Both the position numbers and the translations under genes were made by a program. The notes below the pieces were generated by a model. It ran no database searches and was not told the DNA's origin. It saw only the letters and a list, made by a program, of their open reading frames with translations. From Curtobacterium poinsettiae (GTDB lineage Bacteria > Actinomycetota > Actinomycetes > Actinomycetales > Microbacteriaceae): DNA of 64,000 bases. The DNA lies in assembly GCF_025677645.1 (NCBI RefSeq), contig NZ_CP106879.1:2108001-2172000 (forward strand), read 5' to 3'. Shown here in pieces: positions 27,034 through 35,119 of this stretch. Positions within the stretch are counted from its first letter, which is position 1. Each line of letters starts with the position of its first letter.

Positions 27034-27963
27034 ATGATCGCGGTCAACGGACCGGCGGTCGTCGCGGACGACGTGTCGATCGAGTACCGGGGCGGACGCG
27101 GGGGCGAGTCCATCCGGGCCGTCGACGGCGTGAGCCTCACGGTCCGGCAGGGGGAGATCCTCGCCCTGCTCGGTGAGTCGGGCTCGGGCAAGTCGACCTT
27201 CGCCGCCGCCATCGCCGGGCAGCTCGGATCCCACGGCGAGGGCGAGGGCGCCCTCCGTCGGCACATCGTCGGTGGCGAGCTGACCGTGCTCGGCCAGAAG
27301 ACCCGGGGTCTCCGTCCCTCGTCGCGCAAGCTCGAACGGCTGAGCGGCCGGATCGGCTACCTGCCGCAGGACGGCGCCGACCGGCTCAGCCCGGACCTGA
27401 CCGTGGGCGAAGCCGTCGCCGAACCGATCTACGCACGCGACCGCCGGTTCGACCGGCGCGAGGCCGGGCTCATCGTGGCCCGGCTGCTCGACGCGGTGCA
27501 CCTGCCGCTCGGGGCGATGCGCCTGAACACGTGGGAGCTCTCGAGCGGTCAGCGCCAGCGAGTCGCCCTGGCGAAGGCGCTCGTGCTCGAGCCCCAGCTC
27601 CTGGTCGCGGACGAACCAGCGCGCGGTGTCGACGTGCTCGTGCGGCAGTCCGTGCTCGAGGCCCTGGCGACCCTGCAGCGCGGCCGGCAGTTCTCCGCGG
27701 TCGTGGTGTCCAGCGACCTGCGCGAGGCCCGCGCCCTCGCCGACCGCGTCGCCGTGATGGCCGATGCCCGGCTCGTCGGGCTCGGCACCTTCGACGAGGT
27801 CCTCGACAACCCCGTCGACCCCTACGTCAAGACCCTCGCCTCGACCGCGGCCCGAGGCGTGAAGCGTCGTCCTGCACCGACGACGGCCCGCCGTTCGTCG
27901 GCGCCGCGCCGTCCGCTCGCCGCAGGCACCGGCCCGCGCACCGACCGTCAGGAGAACGCGTGA
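27034..27963 (+). CDS. Additional ABC ATPase without switch histidine
   Basis: A 309-residue ATPase of the oligopeptide group: Walker A GESGSGKST (about 48), Q-loop GYLPQDGADRLSP, signature variant LSSGQRQRVALAKAL, Walker B LLVADEPARGVDV. The switch region reads VVVSSDLREAR where the family has V-[IV]-S-H-D, so the histidine that positions water for ATP hydrolysis is a Ser, and the D-loop is also unusual (RGVDV). It may be a poor hydrolase, a regulatory subunit or part of another transporter. The last 40 residues are Arg/Pro/Ala-rich. Its stop overlaps the dehydrogenase by 4 nt. Confidence 0.88.
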   Translation: MIAVNGPAVVADDVSIEYRGGRGGESIRAVDGVSLTVRQGEILALLGESGSGKSTFAAAIAGQLGSHGEGEGALRRHIVGGELTVLGQKTRGLRPSSRKLERLSGRIGYLPQDGADRLSPDLTVGEAVAEPIYARDRRFDRREAGLIVARLLDAVHLPLGAMRLNTWELSSGQRQRVALAKALVLEPQLLVADEPARGVDVLVRQSVLEALATLQRGRQFSAVVVSSDLREARALADRVAVMADARLVGLGTFDEVLDNPVDPYVKTLASTAARGVKRRPAPTTARRSSAPRRPLAAGTGPRTDRQENA

Positions 27964-28970
27964 GCACCACCGCCCAGGGCCCCCGTGGGCACCGCGCCGT
28001 CGTCCCCACATCCGGTGCACCGCTGCCGATCGGGGCTCCGGAGCCCGGGCCGGTCGCCGTGCTGCCGGAACCGACGGACCTGCACGTGGACGCCGTGACC
28101 GAGGCCGGGGGCACCGTCGCGCCGCTCAACGCCGACACCCGCGGGGTCGTCTGGCTCGACCCCCGCGACCCGGCCGGCCTCGCCGACGCCCTGTCGTCCG
28201 CACCGGGGGTGGGCTGGGTGCAGCTGCCGTTCGCCGGCGTCGACGCCTTCGCGCACCTGATCCAGGAGCACGGCGACCGCGTGTTGTTCACCTCGGCCAA
28301 GGGCGCCTACGCGGAGCCGGTCGCCGAACACGCGCTGGCGCTGACCCTCGGCACGCTCCGGGTCCTGCAGAAGCGCGCCCGTGCGTCGTCGTGGGCGACC
28401 GAGCCCGAGGGTGTCTCGCTGTACGGGCGGAACGTCGTCGTGATCGGTGCCGGCGGGATCGCGCTCGAGTACCTCCGGCTGCTCGCGCCGTTCGACGTCG
28501 ACGTCACCGTCGTGCGCCGCTCGCCCGACCCCGTGCCGGGAGCCGCGCAGACCGTCACCACCGACCACCTCGACCAGGTCCTGCCCGACGCCGACGTCGT
28601 GATGATCGCGGCGGCGATGACCTCGGGCACCGCGAAGCTCTTCGGCGAGCGGCAGTTCCGGATCATGAAGCCGTCCGCCCGGCTCGTGAACATCGCCCGC
28701 GGCGGACTCGTCGACACCGATGCACTGGTCGCCGCCCTGCGCACCGGAGAGATCGCCGCGGCGGGCCTCGACGTCACCGACCCCGAGCCGCTTCCCGACG
28801 GGCACCCGCTCTGGTCCGAGCCCGGTGCCGTCATCACCCCGCACCAGGCCGACACCCCGGAGATGGTCGCGCCCCTGCTCGCCGAGCGCGTCCGGCTCAA
28901 CGCCGCAGCGTTCCTCGGTGGCCACGGCGAGGGCTTCGTCGGCGTCGTGGACCCGGTCGCCGGGTACTGA
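27960..28970 (+). CDS. D-isomer-specific 2-hydroxyacid dehydrogenase
   Basis: A 336-residue NAD-dependent enzyme that interconverts 2-hydroxy and 2-oxo acids. NAD-binding VVVIGAGGIALEYLRLL (a variant of GxGxxG), the catalytic Arg in VNIARGGLVDTDAL, the Glu in AGLDVTDPEPLPDGHPLW and the His in VITPHQADT are all in place. GTG start overlaps the ATPase stop (GTGA), tying it to the transporter operon; a role in metabolising the imported compound is possible but not shown. Substrate unknown. Confidence 0.9.
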   Translation: MSTTAQGPRGHRAVVPTSGAPLPIGAPEPGPVAVLPEPTDLHVDAVTEAGGTVAPLNADTRGVVWLDPRDPAGLADALSSAPGVGWVQLPFAGVDAFAHLIQEHGDRVLFTSAKGAYAEPVAEHALALTLGTLRVLQKRARASSWATEPEGVSLYGRNVVVIGAGGIALEYLRLLAPFDVDVTVVRRSPDPVPGAAQTVTTDHLDQVLPDADVVMIAAAMTSGTAKLFGERQFRIMKPSARLVNIARGGLVDTDALVAALRTGEIAAAGLDVTDPEPLPDGHPLWSEPGAVITPHQADTPEMVAPLLAERVRLNAAAFLGGHGEGFVGVVDPVAGY

Positions 28971-29040
28971 CACGAAGGGCCCCGTTGTGCGGCGCGCCCG
29001 GGCGGCGTGTCCGATGCGGTGGAGGGCCTCGTGGTCCTGC

Positions 29041-29046
29041 TATGCT
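29041..29046 (+). promoter_or_regulatory. -10 box of the tRNA-Asn gene
   Basis: TATGCT about 40 nt before the mature tRNA 5' end, in a short A+T-richer stretch following the dehydrogenase gene. Confidence 0.45.
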
Positions 29047-29086
29047 GTTACCCGTTGTTCGCACGTCATTCGCCAGCGGACAGTGA

Positions 29087-29159
29087 TCCTCGATAGCTCA
29101 ATTGGCAGAGCAGCCGGCTGTTAACCGGCAGGTTGTTGGTTCGAGTCCAACTCGGGGAG
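29087..29159 (+). tRNA. tRNA-Asn (GTT)
   Basis: A 73-nt cloverleaf: acceptor TCCTCGA with TCGGGGA (one G-U pair), D-arm GCTC/GAGC, anticodon stem GCCGG/CCGGC with loop CTGTTAA (anticodon GTT), T-arm GTTGG/CCAAC with TTCGAGT. The CCA end is not encoded. A U-tract terminator follows directly. Confidence 0.95.
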
Positions 29160-29164
29160 CGACA

Positions 29165-29195
29165 GGTCCTCATCCCTCCGGGGTGGGGACTTTTT
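29165..29195 (+). terminator. Rho-independent terminator of tRNA-Asn
   Basis: GTCCTCATCCC pairs with GGGTGGGGAC (one bulge, one G-U) and is followed by TTTTT. It is the one canonical U-tract terminator I see in the window. Confidence 0.85.
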
Positions 29196-29288
29196 GCGTT
29201 CCCGACGGTCCGGCGCCTTCGTCGGGTTCAGCGTGGCCCGCTGCTAGCCTGGGCCAGCGCACCCAGATCCACGGAAGGCCACTGTTCG

Positions 29289-30821
29289 ATGTCGTTGACC
29301 ACCGAGTCCGTCACCGGGCCGACGGTCGGCGGTCGGGCAGAGCGGATCCTCGGTCGGGCGAACCAGGTGCTGGCGTCCCGGACGGCGTTCGTCGTCGTGC
29401 TCGTCGCCTTCCTGCTGATGGGCTTCCTGTTCGCCGTGACCATCCACGTGCCGGCGTCGGCCGCCCCGGACGAGGTCCGGCACATCGGCAACATCCTGTT
29501 CTACGCGGAACGGCCCTGGACGGCCGGGCCGTTCGTGCACGACGCCGCGACGTCGACGCTCCGGCTCGGCGAGGTCACGCGGTTCCCGGCGTACCTGTAC
29601 TACTACGTGATGTCGTTCCCGGCGAGGGCGGCCCTGGCGGTCGGGCTGGACCAGGAGCGGACCGTGATGGTCCTGCGGGGGATCGACGTCCTGGCGGCCG
29701 GCGCCGGTCTGTGCGCCCTGCGTGTGTTGTTCCGGAACGCCGGTGTCCCGACGGCGATCGGCCTGCTCGCGATCGTCGCGACGGCCTTCACCGGTCGGTA
29801 CGTCTGGCAGGCCGCGACGATCAGCTACGACGCGCCGTCGATGGCGGCGTTCTTCCTGTTCGCCGCCGTCGCGGTCAAGGTGGCACGCGGCGGTGGTCTC
29901 CGCACGCTCGCGTGGCTGGTCGTCACCGCGATGCTCGCCCTGATGCTCAAGTACTCGCAGGCGCCACTCGTCCTCGCCGGGGCGTTCTTCGCGATCCTGT
30001 TCCGGTACCGCGTCGACGGGTTCTCGTGGCTCCGGCACCCGGTGCGGCGAGCCGTGGCGGGCTTCCGGGAGCGCCCGGGGCGGTCCGTCCTGCTGGTGGT
30101 GATCGGTGGCGTGTTGCTCGCGCTGGTCCTCGAGCGTTTCGGCGTGAACCTGCTCGTCTACCGTGCCCTCAACCCCGACTGCGCCGAGATCCACAGCCGA
30201 GCTGCGTGCATGAACTTCGACATCTTCCGCCGCAACTACAACGCGACACGCTCCCACGACCTGGCCGTCGCCGCCGGGACCCTCGAACCGTTCCACCCGC
30301 TCGCGTTCCTGTGGACGTGGACCACCACCTACTTCCGGTCCCTCTTCTTCTTCTGGGGTCCGACCCTGCCGTGGCGGCCGAACCTCGGCGTCGTGGCCTT
30401 CGGAGCGACCGCGGTGCTCGCCGCAACCGTCATCGCAGCCACCCAGCTGCGTCGGGTGCTGCGTTCGGCTGCGACGTGGTGGCTGGCGGTCGTCCCGGTC
30501 GCCTACACGGTGGCTGTCCTCTGCTTCAACGCCGCGACGACCGTGAACCTCCGTCAGGAGTTCGCGTTCTCGGGCCGGTACCTGCTCCCGGTCCTGCCGA
30601 TGATCGTCGCGGTGGTCCTGCTCGGCCTGACCGCGTGGCTCCGCCGACTGCAGGGGCACGCCGCGACGGCCGCGTGGACCGTCGTGGTCGTCGTCGGCGT
30701 CGCGTTGTTCGCGTTGTACAACCCGATCAGCGCCTTCTTCCCCTACGCCTCCTCGCCGGCCTGGTACTCCGGTTGGGCGCAGGACGTCCTGCCGCACTGG
30801 CTGACCGGGGTCCGCTCGTGA
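29289..30821 (+). CDS. Polytopic membrane protein, DUF2142/GT-C glycosyltransferase-like
   Basis: A 510-residue protein with about 11 membrane segments. After the first helix (34-53) comes a short extracytoplasmic loop with SAAPDEVRHIGN; an Asp-Glu pair in this first loop is the mark of DUF2142 and other GT-C glycosyltransferases, which move sugars from lipid-linked donors outside the membrane. A TAGCCT -10 at 29246 and a GGAAGG ribosome site precede the ATG. It overlaps the pentapeptide-repeat gene by 4 nt, so the two probably act together. Sugar and acceptor unknown. Confidence 0.8.
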   Translation: MSLTTESVTGPTVGGRAERILGRANQVLASRTAFVVVLVAFLLMGFLFAVTIHVPASAAPDEVRHIGNILFYAERPWTAGPFVHDAATSTLRLGEVTRFPAYLYYYVMSFPARAALAVGLDQERTVMVLRGIDVLAAGAGLCALRVLFRNAGVPTAIGLLAIVATAFTGRYVWQAATISYDAPSMAAFFLFAAVAVKVARGGGLRTLAWLVVTAMLALMLKYSQAPLVLAGAFFAILFRYRVDGFSWLRHPVRRAVAGFRERPGRSVLLVVIGGVLLALVLERFGVNLLVYRALNPDCAEIHSRAACMNFDIFRRNYNATRSHDLAVAAGTLEPFHPLAFLWTWTTTYFRSLFFFWGPTLPWRPNLGVVAFGATAVLAATVIAATQLRRVLRSAATWWLAVVPVAYTVAVLCFNAATTVNLRQEFAFSGRYLLPVLPMIVAVVLLGLTAWLRRLQGHAATAAWTVVVVVGVALFALYNPISAFFPYASSPAWYSGWAQDVLPHWLTGVRS

Positions 30822-31525
30822 CGGCGGCACCGCGCACCCGCACCGTCATCGTCGTGGCGCTCACGGTCCTGTTCTTCGTGGTCATCGGCGTCGCGGCGTT
30901 CGCCCGCACCGGGGGCACGAGCGCCGGCGAACGCCAGGTCGGGTCCTGCACGGTGCGCATCGCCCCGCAGCCGGGCTCCGTGACGGCGTGCGCTGGACAG
31001 GACCTCGGCGGCGTCGACCTCGGCACCCAGGACCTCCGCCTGGCCGACCTGCACGGCGCCGACCTGCGCGGGGCCGACCTGCGCCAAGCCGTCCTGTTCG
31101 GTGCGGACCTGCGGGACGCCGACCTGCGTGGGGCGGACCTGCACGGGGTCGACCTGTACAGCGCCGACCTCACGGGGGCCGACCTGCGGCAGACGGACCT
31201 CTCCGGTGCGAACCTCGTCGGCGCCGACATCAGCAACGCACGCCTGGACGGCGTCGACCTGACCAGTGCGAAGATCGAGGGACTGACGGTCCGCGGCACG
31301 CCGATGGAACTCGTCGACCGTCGGCTGCGCAGTCCCGACGGCGAGCGGATCGCCGTGCGCATCGACCTGGACCTGCCGCGTGGTGTGACCTCACGCAGCT
31401 GCGTCGACCGTCTGCTCCACGCGAAGGTCGGCGTCACCGAGGTCCGGTGCCGGATGAGCACCGACGCGCGCGAGGGCCGGCTCGACCAGCGAGCGACCAT
31501 CACGGTCAGCGGCCCCACCGGCTGA
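30818..31525 (+). CDS. Membrane-anchored pentapeptide-repeat protein
   Basis: A 235-residue protein: membrane helix at 9-29, then about 18 consecutive pentapeptides of the A[DN]LxX type (61-155, e.g. LADLHGADLRGADLR), which fold as a right-handed square beta-helix, then an 80-residue C-terminal domain with two Cys. Given the anchor, the helix should lie outside the cytoplasm, unlike the gyrase-binding Qnr/MfpA proteins. GTG start overlaps the stop of the GT-C-like gene. Function unknown; an accessory role in surface glycan work is an inference from position. Confidence 0.85.
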   Translation: MTAAPRTRTVIVVALTVLFFVVIGVAAFARTGGTSAGERQVGSCTVRIAPQPGSVTACAGQDLGGVDLGTQDLRLADLHGADLRGADLRQAVLFGADLRDADLRGADLHGVDLYSADLTGADLRQTDLSGANLVGADISNARLDGVDLTSAKIEGLTVRGTPMELVDRRLRSPDGERIAVRIDLDLPRGVTSRSCVDRLLHAKVGVTEVRCRMSTDAREGRLDQRATITVSGPTG

Positions 31526-31576
31526 CCGACGTCGATCGTGCGGCTGCCACCCGGCCGATGCTGTTAGCGTTCACAG

Positions 31577-32065
31577 GTGCACCGATCCCGTTCGCCTCGA
31601 CTCACGCTCCTGGGCGTCGTCGTCGCCGTGATGGTGGTGCTCACCGGCTGCAGCAGCGTCGGCCCGGACACCGACGCGTCCGAGGACCCGACGAGCTCGG
31701 ACACCGGCCTGGGCTCGGGCGCGTCGCCCGTGGTCTTCGCGTTCGTCTGCGCCGCCGACGGATCGGACAGCGAGACCTACACCACCTACTCTGCGGTGTG
31801 GGAGGCCGAGCGCACCGACTGCTCGGCGAAGCGCCTGACCGGGTCGGTGCCGTCGAGCCAGCAGCGGGCAGCGGTGGCGGCGGCGCGAGGCGACGCGACC
31901 CTGGTCGAGCTCGCGAGTGCGTGCGCGGTGCGCGGCTCGGACCCGTGGACGTCTGCGGTCGCCGACGCGCGCGGTGCGCATGTAGCCGCCGGCCTGTTGC
32001 GGTACTGCCCCGGGCACCCGGAGATCGACCGCCTGCGGGACGCACTGGCCGCCTACCGGGGCTGA
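31577..32065 (+). CDS. Small lipoprotein, unknown function
   Basis: A 162-residue secreted protein. The signal sequence LTLLGVVVAVMVVLTGCSS ends in a lipobox with lipidated Cys about residue 24, followed by a Ser/Asp-rich linker and a helical domain holding four Cys that could form disulfides. GTG start lies 6 nt after a TAGCGT box (31565-31570), a leaderless arrangement. I do not recognise the family. Confidence 0.75.
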   Translation: MHRSRSPRLTLLGVVVAVMVVLTGCSSVGPDTDASEDPTSSDTGLGSGASPVVFAFVCAADGSDSETYTTYSAVWEAERTDCSAKRLTGSVPSSQQRAAVAAARGDATLVELASACAVRGSDPWTSAVADARGAHVAAGLLRYCPGHPEIDRLRDALAAYRG

Positions 32066-32080
32066 GCCGGGCCTCCAGGC

Positions 32081-32100
32081 CGACCGCCGGAGCGGCGTCG
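32081..32100. terminator. Small hairpin between convergent lipoprotein and def genes
   Basis: CGCCG-gag-CGGCG forms the core in the 68-nt gap; just before it GGCCTCCAGGCC is a short palindrome carrying the GGCCTCC arm seen in the large palindromes. Weak evidence. Confidence 0.4.
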
Positions 32101-32133
32101 GGTTGGACGGCAGGGTGCGGGAGCCGACGGGCG

Positions 32134-32709
32134 TCAGCCCTCGGGGTGGTCGCGACCCGGCAACCAGGACTGGCCGGGGCCGCCCCAGCTGCTCTTGCGG
32201 ATCGCCTTGGCGACCTGCTTGCCGTAGGGGTGCACCAGGCGGTCGGCGTACAGCCAGCCGTCCAGGTGGTCGTACTCGTGCTGGAAGATCCGGGCCAGCC
32301 AACCGTGCGCCTCGACCTCGAACGGCGTGCCGTGCTCGTCGACCGCACGCAGCAGGGCGCCCTCGGAGCGACGCAGCGGGAAGCGCTCGCCCGGGATCGA
32401 CAGGCAGCCCTCGGACTCCTCGTCCTCGTCGAGCTCCTCGACGGACTCGGGCACCGGGGGCGTGATCCACAGGACGGGGTTGACGGCGGCTCCCCGGTGC
32501 AGGACGTCGTCGTCGTCGGTGTAGGAGTACACGAAGAGGCGCTTGCCGACGCCCACCTGCGGTCCGGCCAGGCCGACCCCGGGGGCCAGGTCCATGGTCT
32601 CGAGCATGTCGGCGACGAGGGTGCGGAGGTCGTCATCGAACGCGGTGACCTCGGCTGCACGCTCGTGCAGGACGGGTTCGCCGGTGATGCGGATCGGGAG
32701 AACGGCCAT
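32134..32709 (-). CDS. def: Peptide deformylase
   Basis: A 191-residue metalloenzyme that removes the formyl group from new proteins. All three motifs are present: GVGLAGPQVG (motif 1, Gly-Pro where many have Ala-Ala), EGCLSIPG (motif 2 with metal Cys) and HEYDHLDGWLYADR (HExxH). The ATG lies 6 nt after a TAACCT box on the minus strand, so it is probably leaderless. Divergent from the DMT transporter with a 39-nt gap. Confidence 0.95.
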   Translation of the reverse strand: MAVLPIRITGEPVLHERAAEVTAFDDDLRTLVADMLETMDLAPGVGLAGPQVGVGKRLFVYSYTDDDDVLHRGAAVNPVLWITPPVPESVEELDEDEESEGCLSIPGERFPLRRSEGALLRAVDEHGTPFEVEAHGWLARIFQHEYDHLDGWLYADRLVHPYGKQVAKAIRKSSWGGPGQSWLPGRDHPEG

Positions 32710-32715
32710 TCACCC

Positions 32716-32742
32716 AGGTTATCCGGCGGGGGACGGTAGCCT
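32716..32742. promoter_or_regulatory. Divergent leaderless promoters of def and the DMT transporter
   Basis: On the minus strand TAACCT (32721-32716) is 6 nt from the def ATG; on the plus strand TAGCCT (32737-32742) is 6 nt from the transporter GTG. The two -10 boxes are only 15 nt apart, so polymerases must compete. Confidence 0.55.
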
Positions 32743-32748
32743 CGACGC

Positions 32749-33663
32749 GTGACGACGGACCTCCAGCTGCCCGACGCCGTGAGCAACCTCACGCCGTTCC
32801 AGGCGCTGATGATCCCGGTGGCGCTGATCGGTGCGGTGTTCCTGTCGCTCGGGGCGCAGTTCCAGAGCCGCGGGGTGCAGCGGGTCGAGGCGCGTCTGGG
32901 TCGGCAGTCGAAGGGGCTGAGCGTCCGGCACGTCGTCGGGCTCGTCTCGAGCGGCTACTGGGTGCTCGGCACGCTCATGCTCGGCATCGCGGTGGTGCTC
33001 CAGCTCGTCAGCATCACGTTCGCGCCCCTGATCGTCGTGCAGCCGTTGGGTGCCGTGGCGCTGGTCATCACGACGTGGTTCTCGTCGCGTTCGTCCGGTG
33101 TGCCGCTCGGTCGTCGTGCGCGGCGGGCGGTGTGGACGTGCATCATCGGTGTCGGCGTCTTCGTCGGGATCGCCGCGTTCGTCGGGCACGAGAGCGCGAT
33201 CACCCGCCAGCAGCTCGTCACCGTGCTGGTGATCCTTGCCGTCGTGCTGGTGCTCGTGCTGGTGTCGTTCCGACTGGTCGCGAAGCATCGCAGTGCGCTC
33301 TACTACATCGTCGGGGCCGGGGTGCTCTACGGGTTCGTGGCGACGCTGGCCAAGGTCGTGCTGAACCGGTTCGTGAACGGCACCTTCGACTGGTTGACGG
33401 TGCTCGCGATCGTCGGCGTGGTCGTGGCGGCGTCGCTCGGCGGGTACTTCGTGCAGAACGCCTACTCGAGCGGCTCGGCCGACCTCGTGATCGCGGGGTT
33501 GACGGTGATCGACCCGATCGTCGCGGTCGGCATCGGCGTGATCGTGCTCGGGGAGGCCTCGGGGGCGCCGTGGTTCGCGGTCGCGGGCTTCGTGGTGGCC
33601 GCGGGCATCGCGATCACGGGGGTGTTCCTGCTCGCCAAGCACCACCCGCAGACCCGGGCCTGA
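32749..33663 (+). CDS. DMT-superfamily transporter-like membrane protein
   Basis: A 304-residue protein with nine to ten membrane segments in two similar halves, as in EamA-type drug/metabolite transporters; the second half starts near residue 175 (HRSALYYIVGAGVLYGFVATLAKVVLNRF). A [GQ]PLGAVALVITTWFSS-like segment resembles the NIPA/DMT branch. Substrate unknown. GTG start follows TAGCCT by 6 nt. Confidence 0.8.
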   Translation: MTTDLQLPDAVSNLTPFQALMIPVALIGAVFLSLGAQFQSRGVQRVEARLGRQSKGLSVRHVVGLVSSGYWVLGTLMLGIAVVLQLVSITFAPLIVVQPLGAVALVITTWFSSRSSGVPLGRRARRAVWTCIIGVGVFVGIAAFVGHESAITRQQLVTVLVILAVVLVLVLVSFRLVAKHRSALYYIVGAGVLYGFVATLAKVVLNRFVNGTFDWLTVLAIVGVVVAASLGGYFVQNAYSSGSADLVIAGLTVIDPIVAVGIGVIVLGEASGAPWFAVAGFVVAAGIAITGVFLLAKHHPQTRA

Positions 33664-33818
33664 TGTCGGCCGCTGCGTCGGTCGCCGCGCACCGCGCGCT
33701 GTACTCGCCGCCTCCCCGGTGGTCGCCGCCCTCATCCGCGCGGCTGACGCGACCGTCGATCCTGGTGCGATAGCGTCACTGCCGACCAGCCATCGCCCAC
33801 GAGAGGACGAACTCAGCC

Positions 33819-35030
33819 GTGTCAGGAGACGCCACCACCGCCACCGCCGGACCGACGGAAGCGACGGGCGGTCACCGACCGTTGCGCGTGCTGATCGCAG
33901 CGGACACCTTCGCCCCCGACGTCAACGGCGCCGCCACCTTCGCCGAGCAGCTCGCCGTCGGCCTGGCCGAGCGCGGGCACGAGGTGCACGTCGTCGCACC
34001 GGCCTCGAGCCGCCACTACGGCACGTTCGACGAGGAGCACCACGGCGTCACCCTCGTCGTGCACCGCCTGAAGTCGTACAAGTGGCCGCTGCACCCGTGG
34101 CTGCGCTTCGTGTGGCCGTGGAGCGTCCGGAAGTGGACCGGCCCGATCCTCGACGCGGTCAAGCCCGACGTGCTGCACATCCAGTCGCACGTGGTCATCG
34201 GCCGCGGCATCGTGCACGAGGCGAACGACCGCGGCATCCGGGTCATCGCGACGAACCACTTCATGCCCGAGAACCTGCTCGAGTACACGCCGTTCGGCAA
34301 GTGGACGCTGCCCCTCGCCCTGAAGATCGCGTGGAGCGACGCCGCCAAGACCTACCGGCTGGCCGACACCATCACGACGCCGACGAACCTGGCCGCCGAC
34401 TACCTGCGGAAGGCCATCGCTGGCCAGCAGGTCCTGGCGATCTCGTGCGGCATCGACGCGTCCCGGTACGTGGCACGCGAGGGACGCCCGGTCAACAACG
34501 ACATCGTCTTCGTGGGTCGTGTGGCCCCCGAGAAGAACCTCGACGTGCTGGTCCGTGCGGTGGCGCTGCTGCCCGCCGAGCTGTCCGCGACGCTGACCAT
34601 CGTCGGCGACGGCGAGATGATCCCGAAGCTCACCGCCTTGGCGAAGGAGCTCGGGCTCGAGGACCGCGTGCGGTTCCTGGGCTTCGTCTCCGACGAGCGC
34701 AAGCAGGAGGCCCTGACCAACGCGACGGTGTTCGCGATGCCGTCCACGGCGGAACTGCAGAGCATCTCGTCGCTCGAGGGGATGGCCTCGGGGCTGCCCG
34801 TCGTCGCCGCCGACTCGATGGCGCTGCCGCACCTGATCGACGGCAACGGGCACCTGTTCGCGCCGGGCGACGTGGATGACCTGGCGGCGAAGCTCACGGC
34901 GGTGCTCACCGCGCCCGAGTCGGCGTACGTGGCGATGCGGGAGCGCAGTCTGGCCATGATCGAGGCACACGACATCAACCGCACGCTGTCGACGTTCGAG
35001 TCGCTGTATCGTGGTGAGCCGGTGGCCTGA
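33819..35030 (+). CDS. GT4-family glycosyltransferase
   Basis: A 403-residue GT-B enzyme. The N-terminal domain (LRVLIAADTFAPDVNGAATFAEQLAVGLAERGHEVHVVAP) binds acceptor; the C-terminal domain has FVGRVAPEKNLDVLVRAVALL and the donor-binding PSTAELQSISSLEGMASGLPVVAAD, typical of nucleotide-sugar GT4 enzymes. Actinobacterial relatives transfer mannose to phosphatidylinositol or other lipids; the substrate here is not determined. GTG start with GAGAGGAC upstream; TAGCGT at 33771 may be the -10. Confidence 0.88.
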   Translation: MSGDATTATAGPTEATGGHRPLRVLIAADTFAPDVNGAATFAEQLAVGLAERGHEVHVVAPASSRHYGTFDEEHHGVTLVVHRLKSYKWPLHPWLRFVWPWSVRKWTGPILDAVKPDVLHIQSHVVIGRGIVHEANDRGIRVIATNHFMPENLLEYTPFGKWTLPLALKIAWSDAAKTYRLADTITTPTNLAADYLRKAIAGQQVLAISCGIDASRYVAREGRPVNNDIVFVGRVAPEKNLDVLVRAVALLPAELSATLTIVGDGEMIPKLTALAKELGLEDRVRFLGFVSDERKQEALTNATVFAMPSTAELQSISSLEGMASGLPVVAADSMALPHLIDGNGHLFAPGDVDDLAAKLTAVLTAPESAYVAMRERSLAMIEAHDINRTLSTFESLYRGEPVA

Positions 35031-35043
35031 GGGTCTCCGGCGA

Positions 35044-35118
35044 GGGGCGGTAGCCAAGCTGGTCAAGGCAGTCGGCTCATAACCGAACGATCCGCGGGTT
35101 CGAGTCCCGCCCGCCCTA
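35044..35118 (+). tRNA. tRNA-Met (CAT), elongator type
   Basis: A 75-nt cloverleaf with acceptor GGGGCGG/CCGCCCT (G-U end pair), anticodon loop CTCATAA (CAT at 35078-35080) and T-arm GCGGG/CCCGC. The anticodon stem GTCGG/CCGAA lacks the three G-C pairs of an initiator tRNA, so it is elongator Met; a lysidine-modified Ile tRNA cannot be ruled out from the anticodon alone. The next gene starts 1 nt after it. Confidence 0.88.
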
Positions 35119-35119
35119 C

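Noticed and set aside
35044..35118. Initiator tRNA-Met
   Set aside because: The anticodon stem lacks the three consecutive G-C pairs of initiators.
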